This document shows, one piece after another, positions 1 to 5,542 of a DNA stretch of 7,474 bases. Source of the stretch: an uncultured Micrococcales bacterium (GTDB lineage Bacteria > Actinomycetota > Actinomycetes > S36-B12 > GCA-2699445); NCBI GenBank assembly GCA_903915555.1, contig CAIWTL010000436.1, forward strand, positions 1-7,474. Reading direction: 5' to 3'. Each line of letters begins with the position of its first letter. Position 1 is the stretch's first letter. The notes under the pieces are model-generated. The model saw only the letters and a list, made by a program, of their open reading frames with translations, made no database searches and was not told the DNA's origin. Made by a program: the position numbers and the translations under genes.

Positions 1-256
1 CGCGCGCATACAGACCCGAGGTACGCAGACCGGCGCCCTCGATGGGTACGGGCGTCGGCGTCAGGGCGGAACCGAGATTGCCGAAGGCCACCACCATCAC
101 GAGAGCCCCCGCGACGACGAGGACCCAGCCGACGGCGGGCACCCAGGACGGCACCGATGACGGATCGCCCGGGCTGAGGACGATCCCGCCGATGGCGGCG
201 AACTGGGCCGCGACCGCCGCCCAGCCGGTGATCCGTTCCCTCGATGACGCGCTCAC
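1..256 (-). CDS. Isoprenylcysteine carboxyl methyltransferase-like membrane protein, partial (N-terminal 85 residues)
   Basis: Reading the minus strand from a GTG at 256-254 gives 85 residues with no stop up to the window edge, so the C-terminal part is missing. The visible part has two hydrophobic, probably membrane-spanning segments, roughly residues 12-28 and 39-60. These are followed by a P-I-E-G-A-G-L-R-T-S-G-L-Y-A-R stretch (71-85). That last motif is typical just before the R-H-P-x-Y block of the ICMT/phospholipid methyltransferase (PEMT/NnrU-like) membrane family, in which the catalytic and SAM-binding residues lie further C-terminal and so are not visible here. No Shine-Dalgarno is evident; a CACAAT hexamer ends 6 nt before the GTG, which suggests a leaderless transcript. 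The ATG four codons upstream runs straight into TGA, so it cannot be the start. The gene is divergent from the acyltransferase at 294. The family call rests on the topology and the short motif only; substrate unknown. Confidence 0.68.
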   Translation of the reverse strand, partial: MSASSRERITGWAAVAAQFAAIGGIVLSPGDPSSVPSWVPAVGWVLVVAGALVMVVAFGNLGSALTPTPVPIEGAGLRTSGLYAR

Positions 257-262
257 ACGTCC

Positions 263-268
263 ATTGTG
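263..268 (-). promoter_or_regulatory. Candidate -10 element of the leaderless membrane-protein gene
   Basis: On the minus strand, CACAAT is followed by 6 nt and then the GTG at 256. This resembles the actinobacterial TANNNT -10 box at leaderless distance, where transcription would begin at the start codon. The first base deviates from consensus and no convincing -35 box is visible. Inferred from spacing only. Confidence 0.35.
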
Positions 269-281
269 TCCCCGAGGTGGC

Positions 282-287
282 TAGCGT
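282..287 (+). promoter_or_regulatory. Candidate -10 element (TAGCGT) of the leaderless acyltransferase gene
   Basis: TAGCGT matches TANNNT and is followed by exactly 6 nt (CTGGGG) before the ATG at 294. That places the expected transcription start on the A of the start codon. The -35 region of this promoter would overlap the opposite-strand candidate -10 at 263-268, so the two divergent promoters may compete or be co-regulated. Confidence 0.45.
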
Positions 288-293
288 CTGGGG

Positions 294-1667
294 ATGGACC
301 GCCTCACTCCACTCGATGATCTCTTCGTCGTCCTCGAACGCGACGAACTCCCCATGCACATCGCCTCCCTGATGATCCTCGACGGACCCGCGCCCAGTTA
401 CGAGGAGCTGTACGAGTCGATGGAGGCGAAGTTGCATCGCATCCCGCGATACCGGCAGCGGCTCAAGGAGGTACCGCTGCAACTCGGTCTCCCCGTGTGG
501 CAGGACGACCCGCACTTCCAGCTCGCCTACCACCTGCGCCACACCGCGGTCCCGGCCCCGGGCGGGCACGACGCCCTGCGCACCCTCGCGGGCCGCCTCA
601 TCTCCCAGCGCCTCGACATCCACCGCCCGCTGTGGGAGATGTGGCTCATCGAAGGGCTAGCCGACGGACAGTTCGCGGTCCTCAACAAGGTGCACCACGC
701 GATGATCGACGGCCTGTCCGGCGCGGACCTCATGGAGGTCCTGCTGGACCCGGATCCCGATGCCCCCGTGGGGAAGCCCGAGCCGTGGGTGCCCACGCCG
801 GAGGCCTCGGCGGTCGAGTTGATCGCCGGCGGCGTGAGCGACAGCGTGAAGGCGCCGGCCCGCACGGCGAAGCAGATGGCCGCCAACCTGGACAAGCCGC
901 GCGAGATGATCCAGGCCGCCGCCGCGTCGGCCGTAGGCGCCATCCGGGTGGGGGAGAAGATCGCCCACACCGAGGACTACCTCGTGGGGCGCCCGGGACC
1001 GCACCGCCGCTGGGACTGGGCCGTGGGCGACCTCGGAGACGTCAAGGACGTCAAGAACGCGCTCGGTGGCACCGTCAACGACGTCATCCTGACCGCTGTC
1101 GCCGGCGGCTTCCGCGACTACCTGCTCCACGTGGGTGCTCCCCTCGACGAGGAGTCGGCGATCCGCACGATGGTGCCCGTCTCCACCCGTCCGCCCGGCG
1201 GCGAGTCCGGCGGCAACGAGGTGGCGTCGCTGTTCGTCGACCTGCCCGTGGGGATCGAGGATGTCCGCCGACGGCTGGAGGTCGTCAAGGAGCAGATGGC
1301 CGACGTGAAACGCAGCGGGCAGATCCAAGGAACCGACACCCTGTTGGAGGGTGCGGTCTTCGTGCCCCCCGTGCTGTGGGCGGCGGCGGGCAGGCTGGCC
1401 TCACATGTGCGCCAGCCGAGTGTCGCGACGATCACCACGAACGTCCCCGGCCCCCAGGTGCAGTTGTACATGCTGGGACGCCCGTTGCGGACTCTGCTTC
1501 CCTACGTGCCACTGGGCATGAACCAGCTCATCACCGTGGCCATCATGAGCTACAACGGCGGGATCACGTGCGGCGTGACCGCCGACTACGACAAGGCCCC
1601 GGACTGCCATGTTCTCGCGCAGGGCATCGAGCGCTCCCTCGAGGGACTCGTGGCGCTCACGGCGTGA
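294..1667 (+). CDS. WS/DGAT family O-acyltransferase (wax ester synthase / diacylglycerol acyltransferase)
   Basis: The 457-residue product is the usual size for bacterial WS/DGAT enzymes, which transfer the acyl group of acyl-CoA to diacylglycerol or a fatty alcohol, making triacylglycerol or wax esters at the inner membrane and lipid bodies. Visible landmarks, in order: an N-terminal D-R-L-T-P-L-D segment; R-P-L-W (111-114); the catalytic HHxxxDG motif as H-H-A-M-I-D-G (134-140); N-D-V-I-L (262-266), the counterpart of the family's NDVVL block; M-V-P-V-S-T-R (293-299); and T-N-V-P-G-P (382-387). All the expected motifs are intact, so the protein is probably active. The ATG at 294 is the start because the family begins at this point and a TANNNT box lies 6 nt upstream; there is no Shine-Dalgarno. 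It stands alone, divergent from a membrane protein and convergent with a methyltransferase. Whether it prefers diacylglycerol or alcohol acceptors cannot be read from sequence. Confidence 0.93.
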   Translation: MDRLTPLDDLFVVLERDELPMHIASLMILDGPAPSYEELYESMEAKLHRIPRYRQRLKEVPLQLGLPVWQDDPHFQLAYHLRHTAVPAPGGHDALRTLAGRLISQRLDIHRPLWEMWLIEGLADGQFAVLNKVHHAMIDGLSGADLMEVLLDPDPDAPVGKPEPWVPTPEASAVELIAGGVSDSVKAPARTAKQMAANLDKPREMIQAAAASAVGAIRVGEKIAHTEDYLVGRPGPHRRWDWAVGDLGDVKDVKNALGGTVNDVILTAVAGGFRDYLLHVGAPLDEESAIRTMVPVSTRPPGGESGGNEVASLFVDLPVGIEDVRRRLEVVKEQMADVKRSGQIQGTDTLLEGAVFVPPVLWAAAGRLASHVRQPSVATITTNVPGPQVQLYMLGRPLRTLLPYVPLGMNQLITVAIMSYNGGITCGVTADYDKAPDCHVLAQGIERSLEGLVALTA

Positions 1668-1694
1668 GCCCGCACCCGATAGGCGCTGCGTCGT

Positions 1695-1708
1695 CGGAGG
1701 CAGCTCCG
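1695..1708. terminator. Weak hairpin between convergent genes
   Basis: The 42-bp gap between the convergent stop codons at 1667 and 1710 contains CGGAG-GCAG-CTCCG, a 5-bp stem with a 4-nt loop. It is symmetric and could work on both strands. It is short and has no U-tract, so it may be chance in GC-rich DNA. Confidence 0.22.
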
Positions 1709-1709
1709 G

Positions 1710-2351
1710 TCAGGGGAGGGACCTCAGTCGCGCGGTGCCCACGATGGCCGGTGAGACGGGTGGGACGTTCACCAGAACCTCGTCGGACACCTGCGACGTG
1801 TCGAACCCGGCACGTTCCAGCGCGGCCCTGGTGTCGCGGTCACACCGGCAGCCGCCCGCCATCCGCGGCCAGATCGGGGCCACGGCCCGCTGCGCCCGCC
1901 GGGTCCATGACCCCTCCGTCGCGCGCACATGCTCCATGACCGCGACCGCACCGCCGGGCCGCAGCACCCGCGCAGCCTCACGCAGGGCCAGGTCGGGGTC
2001 GTCCACGCTGCACAGCACGTAAGCGAAGAGGATCGAGTCCACGGAGGCGTCGGCGAGGGGCAGGTCCTCCGCTACGGCATCCAGGACCACGATGGGTCGG
2101 TGTCGCTCGAAGTGGGCCACGCGCCCCCGAGCGGCGGCCCGCATGGGGGCGCTGGGCTCGACGGCGACAACCTCGCTCACCGCGTCCGGCAGGTGCTCGA
2201 GGTCCAGCCCGGGCCCGAGCCCCACGATGAGAGTCCTTCCGGACAGGGTCGCGGCCGTCCTGGTCCGCGCCTCGCCCACCGGTCCTCCTTCCTCCGCCCG
2301 GGCGATGAGGCCGTACAGGCGGGAGAAGACCGGGTGGTCGTGGCGTGCCAT
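1710..2351 (-). CDS. Class I SAM-dependent methyltransferase (UbiE/METTL7-like)
   Basis: The product is 213 residues, a single Rossmann-fold methyltransferase domain. It begins with H-P-x-F-x-R-L-Y-x-L-I-A (6-17), followed by a glycine-rich SAM loop L-I-V-G-L-G-P-G (41-48), an acidic residue ending strand 2 in V-V-A-V-E-P-S (61-67, E65), a D-A-V-A-E-D-L-P-L block (91-99) that normally contacts the adenine, V-L-C-S-V-D-D-P (112-119), R-V-L-R-P-G-G (128-134) and G-C-R-C-D-R-D-T (167-174). The last three are typical of small methyltransferases annotated as UbiE-like or METTL7-like. The usual acidic residue of motif I (vlE-vGxGxG) is replaced by Ile42. Substrate is unknown; lipid or small-molecule acceptors are plausible for the group. 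It is divergent from etfB and convergent with the acyltransferase. The ATG at 2351 has only a G-run directly before it, and a CACGAT hexamer lies 6 nt upstream, suggesting leaderless expression. Confidence 0.85.
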   Translation of the reverse strand: MARHDHPVFSRLYGLIARAEEGGPVGEARTRTAATLSGRTLIVGLGPGLDLEHLPDAVSEVVAVEPSAPMRAAARGRVAHFERHRPIVVLDAVAEDLPLADASVDSILFAYVLCSVDDPDLALREAARVLRPGGAVAVMEHVRATEGSWTRRAQRAVAPIWPRMAGGCRCDRDTRAALERAGFDTSQVSDEVLVNVPPVSPAIVGTARLRSLP

Positions 2352-2357
2352 CCCCCC

Positions 2358-2363
2358 ATCGTG
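2358..2363 (-). promoter_or_regulatory. Candidate -10 element of the methyltransferase gene
   Basis: On the minus strand CACGAT is followed by a 6-nt G-run and then the ATG at 2351, the same spacing seen upstream of the genes starting at 256, 294 and 4391. The hexamer keeps only the A at position 2 and the final T of TANNNT, so this is the weakest of the four. Confidence 0.25.
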
Positions 2364-2462
2364 CCGTGCGGGACCGGCCGAGCGGCAGGGAACGCACCAG
2401 CAGCAGTGCAGCGTGTGACGAACGCCCTACGAGCCGGATTCGTGGGGTTGGCTACCCACCAG

Positions 2463-2468
2463 TAACAT
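2463..2468 (+). promoter_or_regulatory. Candidate -10 element (TAACAT) of the etfBA operon
   Basis: TAACAT fits TANNNT and would start transcription near 2475, giving a leader of about 45 nt that carries the etfB ribosome binding site. A recognisable -35 is lacking; TTCGTG at 2439-2444 (18-bp spacing) is only a weak match. The hexamer overlaps a TAC-N6-GTA element (2453-2464) that could be an operator. The rest of the 168-bp intergenic region (2352-2519) shows no other clear signal. Confidence 0.4.
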
Positions 2469-2508
2469 GACTGCAGGGTCGCGGTCAGTGGCCTGCGAGG
2501 ACACCGTT

Positions 2509-2513
2509 GGAGG
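2509..2513 (+). promoter_or_regulatory. Ribosome binding site that sets the etfB start
   Basis: GGAGG lies directly against the ATG at 2514 but 6 nt before the in-frame ATG at 2520. Only the latter has workable spacing, and starting there gives the M-K-I-A-V-C-V-K-Q-V-P-D-T opening typical of EtfB. Confidence 0.75.
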
Positions 2514-2519
2514 ATGCCC

Positions 2520-3299
2520 ATGAAGATCGCCGTGTGCGTGAAGCAGGTGCCTGACACCTGGGCCGAGAAGAAGCTCACCGACGCCGACAAGACGCTGGAC
2601 CGCGAGTCCGCCGACGGCGTCATGAACGAGCTCGACGAGTACGCCGTCGAAGAGGCGCTTCAGTTGACCGAGGCCAATGGCGGCGAGGTCGTCGCCGTGA
2701 CCATGGGTCCGGAGAAGGCCGAGGAGACGGTCCGCAAGGCGCTGCAGATGGGAGCCGACTCCGGTATTCACATCGTCGACGACTCGCTGCACGGCTCCGA
2801 TGCGATCGCGACGTCGCTGGTCCTGTCGAAGGTACTGGCCGACAAGGGCTTCGATCTGATCATCTTCGGCTCCGAGTCCACCGATGCCCGCATGAGCGTC
2901 GTGCCGGCCATGGTCGCTGAGCGTCTCGGGGTTCCCCAGATGACGTTCGCCAACAAGGTCGAGGTCGACGGTGGGTCCATCAAGATCCAGCGTCAGACCG
3001 AGTACGGCTACGACGAGGTCGAGGCAGCCACCCCGGCGGTGGTCTCCGTCGTCGAGAAGATCAACGAGCCCCGGTACCCGTCCTTCAAGGGCATCATGGC
3101 GGCCAAGAAGAAGCCGATCGACACGGTGACCGTCGCCGAGGCCGGCGTCGACGCCGGCAAGGTCGGCCTGGGAGCGGCCTGGAGCGAGGTCGAGGAGTTC
3201 TCGGAGCGTCCGCCCAAGGCGGCAGGCGTCAAGATCGAGGACGACGGGTCCGGCGGCGTCAAGATCGCTGAGTACCTCAGCGAGCAGAAGTTCATCTGA
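2520..3299 (+). CDS. etfB: Electron transfer flavoprotein subunit beta
   Basis: This 259-residue protein is the beta subunit of the soluble ETF heterodimer, which takes electrons from acyl-CoA dehydrogenases and related flavoenzymes and passes them to ETF:quinone oxidoreductase. In ETFs of this kind the beta subunit holds AMP and helps fold the alpha FAD domain. Visible landmarks: C-V-K-Q-V-P-D-T (6-13), L-D-R-E-S-A-D (26-32), N-E-L-D-E-Y-A-V-E-E-A-L (36-47), a G-P-E-K-A-E-E segment leading to V-R-K-A-L-Q-M-G-A-D (71-80), G-S-E-S-T-D (117-122), and the family signature around V-E-K-I-N-E-P-R-Y-P-S-F-K-G-I-M-A-A-K-K (178-197). Length is normal and the sequence complete. The start at 2520 is preferred over 2514 from Shine-Dalgarno spacing. 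etfA follows after 19 bp in the usual beta-alpha order, so the two are almost certainly co-transcribed. Confidence 0.96.
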   Translation: MKIAVCVKQVPDTWAEKKLTDADKTLDRESADGVMNELDEYAVEEALQLTEANGGEVVAVTMGPEKAEETVRKALQMGADSGIHIVDDSLHGSDAIATSLVLSKVLADKGFDLIIFGSESTDARMSVVPAMVAERLGVPQMTFANKVEVDGGSIKIQRQTEYGYDEVEAATPAVVSVVEKINEPRYPSFKGIMAAKKKPIDTVTVAEAGVDAGKVGLGAAWSEVEEFSERPPKAAGVKIEDDGSGGVKIAEYLSEQKFI

Positions 3300-3318
3300 G
3301 GGGCGAGGGAGAAAACCA

Positions 3319-4266
3319 ATGAGCGAGATCCTGGTTCTTGTCGATCACAGCGACGGCACCGTCAAGAAGGTGACCCTCGAACTGCTGACGCTGGCCCGTT
3401 CCGTGGGCGAGCCGTCCGCGGTGGTCATCGGCTCCGGCGTGGACACCCAGCCGCTGGCCGAGTACGGAGCGGCCACCATCTACGTGGCCGACGACGGTGA
3501 ACTGTCCGATTACGTGGTCGGCCCCAAGGTCGACGTCCTGGCCCAACTCGTCGCGGAGAAGTCTCCCGCGGCGGTACTGGTGTCCTCCACCGCGGAGGGC
3601 AAGGAGGTCGCAGGTCGCCTGGCCGTGCGTCTCGACTCCGGTGTCATCACCGACGCCGTGGGTATCGCTGAGGACCTGTCGGCGACGCAGAACATCTTCG
3701 GTGGTGCCGTCATCGTGACCTCCAAGGTCACGACCGGAACTCCCGTGATCACGGTGCGCCCCAACTCCAGCCCGGCTGAGCCGGCCCCCGCCGCAGGGAC
3801 CGTCGTCCCCGTGTCGGTGGTTCTGTCCGAGTCCGCCAAGGCGGCCCGCATCACCAACCGTGTGGTTGCCCAGGCCGGTGGACGCCCCGAACTCACCGAG
3901 GCGGCGATTGTCGTCTCCGGGGGTCGCGGCGTCGGCGGCGAGGACGGCTTCGGCGTCATCGAGACGCTGGCCGACTCACTGGGCGCTGCTGTCGGGGCCT
4001 CCCGCGCAGCGACCGATGCCGGCTGGTATCCCCACCAGTACCAGGTGGGCCAGACGGGCAAGACCGTTGCTCCCCAGCTGTACATCGCCAACGGCATCTC
4101 CGGGGCGATCCAGCATCGCGCCGGGATGCAGACCAGCAAAACGATCGTCGTGGTCAACAAGGACCCCGAAGCGCCGATCTTCGAGCTGGCCGACTTCGGC
4201 GTCGTGGGTGACCTCTTCACGATCGTCCCGCAGCTGACCGAGGAGATCCAGAAGCGCAAGGGCTGA
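3319..4266 (+). CDS. etfA: Electron transfer flavoprotein subunit alpha
   Basis: A 315-residue alpha subunit of ETF, which carries the redox-active FAD. The N-terminal domain (about 1-165) is the nucleotide-binding-like half. A P-A-E-P-A-P-A-A-G linker (152-160) region separates it from the C-terminal FAD domain. In that domain I see S-G-G-R-G (200-204), G-A-S-R-A-A-T-D-A-G-W (226-236, R229 being the expected flavin-contacting arginine), Q-V-G-Q-T-G (242-247), G-I-S-G-A-I-Q-H (259-266), and the ETF-alpha signature starting I-V-V-V-N-K-D-P-E-A-P-I-F (276-288) and ending A-D-F-G-V-V-G-D-L-F (291-300). All canonical FAD-binding motifs are present, so this looks like a standard non-bifurcating actinobacterial ETF. 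The ribosome site GAGGGAG (3305-3311) sits 7 nt before the ATG. A strong hairpin follows 19 bp after the stop, closing the etfBA unit. Confidence 0.97.
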   Translation: MSEILVLVDHSDGTVKKVTLELLTLARSVGEPSAVVIGSGVDTQPLAEYGAATIYVADDGELSDYVVGPKVDVLAQLVAEKSPAAVLVSSTAEGKEVAGRLAVRLDSGVITDAVGIAEDLSATQNIFGGAVIVTSKVTTGTPVITVRPNSSPAEPAPAAGTVVPVSVVLSESAKAARITNRVVAQAGGRPELTEAAIVVSGGRGVGGEDGFGVIETLADSLGAAVGASRAATDAGWYPHQYQVGQTGKTVAPQLYIANGISGAIQHRAGMQTSKTIVVVNKDPEAPIFELADFGVVGDLFTIVPQLTEEIQKRKG

Positions 4267-4285
4267 TCGCCAGACAGTCCCCGTC

Positions 4286-4323
4286 CCGAAGGAGCCGCGA
4301 CCCGTTGGTCGCGGCTCCTTCGG
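4286..4323 (+). terminator. Terminator-like perfect 17-bp hairpin after etfA
   Basis: Positions 4286-4302 and 4307-4323 are exact reverse complements (17 bp, GC-rich) around the 4-nt loop CGTT. It begins 19 bp after the etfA stop. There is no U-tract downstream, as is common for actinobacterial terminators. It insulates the ETF operon from the desulfurase gene, which has its own promoter candidate. Confidence 0.85.
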
Positions 4324-4378
4324 CGTTCCGGCCCGACGACCGCTCCTGTCGCGGTCCATGCGGAACCACGCGCCCGAC

Positions 4379-4384
4379 TATCCT
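4379..4384 (+). promoter_or_regulatory. Candidate -10 element (TATCCT) of the desulfurase-mnmA operon
   Basis: TATCCT matches TANNNT and is followed by exactly 6 nt (TGACGG) before the GTG at 4391, so the predicted transcript begins on the start codon. No -35 box is obvious. This is the best of the leaderless candidates in the window because the GTG start is independently fixed by protein similarity. Confidence 0.5.
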
Positions 4385-4390
4385 TGACGG

Positions 4391-5542
4391 GTGGTCTACC
4401 TCGATCATGCCGCCACCACCGACCTCCGTCCGGAGGCGCGGGAGGTCTGGCTTGCCGCAGCGGCCGTGACCGGCAATCCCTCCTCGCTCCACCGGGCAGG
4501 TCGGGACGCCCGCCGACTGGTCGAGGAGTCGCGTGAGCGCGCGGCAGCCGCACTCGGCGTTCCGCCCGCCAGTCTGGTCTTCACCTCCGGAGGAACCGAG
4601 AGCGACAACCTGGCGATCGTGGGGACCGTCGCGGCGCAGCGGGACTCAGGCGGTGGGCGGACCATCCTGCTGCCGCGCACGGAGCACAAGGCGGTGCTGG
4701 AGCCAGCGGAGGCGCTGGGCGACGTCGAATGGATCGAGGTGCACGCCGACGGCCGGGTCCGCCTCGATCACCTGCAGGAGCTCCTACGGGACTACGACCC
4801 CGCGCTCGTCTGTGTCATGGCCGTCAACAACGAGACCGGAGTGGTGCAACCGATCGCGGAAGTCGCGGACCTGTGTCGTGCGGCGGGGGTGCCCCTGCAC
4901 GTCGACGCTGTCCAGGCGCTCGGGGTGATCCGACCCGATGGGGTCGATGCGACCACGGTCGCGTTCAGCGCCCACAAGGTCGGAGGTCCGATGGGCGTCG
5001 GTCTCCTGCGGGTCCTGGGGAGCGCCGAAGTGCGACCGATCGTCCGTGGCGGAGGGCACGAGTCCGGACTTCGGGCGGGGACACCCGACGTCGCGGGAAT
5101 CCACGCAGCAGCAGTGGCCGTCGAACTCGCCGCGGCCGAGCAGGCCGCCCATGCCGAGCACCTCGCGTCCCTCCGGGAGGCGCTCCTGTCCGGTCTCGCC
5201 GCCCTGCCCGACCTCCGGTACGACGTGAACAGTCCGAACGACGGTGCGCCGGGCATCGTGAACGTGGGGTTCCCCGGCTGCGAGTCCGACGCCCTGATGA
5301 TGCTCCTCGACGCGGCAGGGATCGAGGTCTCCACGGGCTCTGCCTGCACGGTGGGCATACCGCGTCCCAGTCATGTGCTGCTCGCCATGGGACGCTCCGC
5401 GGCGGACGCCCGCTCTGCGCTTCGGGTCAGCTTCGGTCGGACGAGCACACGTGAGGATGTGGATGCGCTGCTGGCGGTCCTGCCGGATGCCGTCGCGCGC
5501 GCCCGGCGCGCCGGCCAGCTGGCCGTGGCGGGTGGCGCATGA
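4391..5542 (+). CDS. Cysteine desulfurase (IscS/NifS class)
   Basis: A 383-residue PLP enzyme that removes sulfur from L-cysteine as a protein-bound persulfide, releasing alanine. The opening V-Y-L-D-H-A-A-T-T (2-10) fixes the GTG start. Other landmarks: G-N-P-S-S-L-H (28-34), F-T-S-G-G-T-E-S-D-N (64-73), T-E-H-K (97-100, H99 stacking on PLP), N-N-E-T-G (146-150), H-V-D-A-V-Q (170-175, D172 and Q175 to the PLP ring), S-A-H-K (193-196, K196 as Schiff-base lysine), G-G-G-H-E-S-G-L-R-A-G-T (220-231) and the catalytic loop S-T-G-S-A-C-T (314-320, C319 nucleophile). The long loop after C319 is of class I (IscS/NifS) length rather than SufS-like. The stop codon overlaps the mnmA start by ATGA, so its main sulfur client is probably MnmA; no scaffold (iscU) or suf gene is nearby. 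It is likely leaderless from TATCCT at 4379. Could be named iscS or nifS; I leave the symbol open. Confidence 0.95.
   Translation: MVYLDHAATTDLRPEAREVWLAAAAVTGNPSSLHRAGRDARRLVEESRERAAAALGVPPASLVFTSGGTESDNLAIVGTVAAQRDSGGGRTILLPRTEHKAVLEPAEALGDVEWIEVHADGRVRLDHLQELLRDYDPALVCVMAVNNETGVVQPIAEVADLCRAAGVPLHVDAVQALGVIRPDGVDATTVAFSAHKVGGPMGVGLLRVLGSAEVRPIVRGGGHESGLRAGTPDVAGIHAAAVAVELAAAEQAAHAEHLASLREALLSGLAALPDLRYDVNSPNDGAPGIVNVGFPGCESDALMMLLDAAGIEVSTGSACTVGIPRPSHVLLAMGRSAADARSALRVSFGRTSTREDVDALLAVLPDAVARARRAGQLAVAGGA

Noticed and set aside
42..284. 80-codon plus-strand open frame at the left edge
   Set aside because: Antisense to the better-supported ICMT-like frame, which has membrane segments and a family motif; the plus-strand product is Thr/Ala/Pro-rich without features.
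497..1939. 480-codon plus-strand open frame overlapping the acyltransferase and running into the methyltransferase region
   Set aside because: Its translation is a low-complexity Arg/Pro/Gly-rich string with no family features, while the overlapped frames hold clear WS/DGAT and methyltransferase motifs. It is a GC-bias shadow.
1929..2465. 178-codon plus-strand open frame over the methyltransferase and etfB promoter region
   Set aside because: Antisense to conserved methyltransferase motifs and it extends into the promoter region of etfB; His/Gly/Pro-rich, with no family resemblance.
2514..2519. ATG at 2514 as the etfB start
   Set aside because: It directly abuts the GGAGG ribosome site with no spacer, whereas the ATG at 2520 has 6-nt spacing and gives the usual EtfB N-terminus.
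3510..4553. 347-codon minus-strand open frame antisense to etfA and the start of the desulfurase gene
   Set aside because: It crosses the terminator hairpin and two well-supported genes on the other strand and shows no recognisable domain; long antisense frames are expected at this GC content.
4729..5454. 241-codon plus-strand open frame inside the desulfurase gene
   Set aside because: Arg/Gly/Pro-rich shadow of the desulfurase reading frame.
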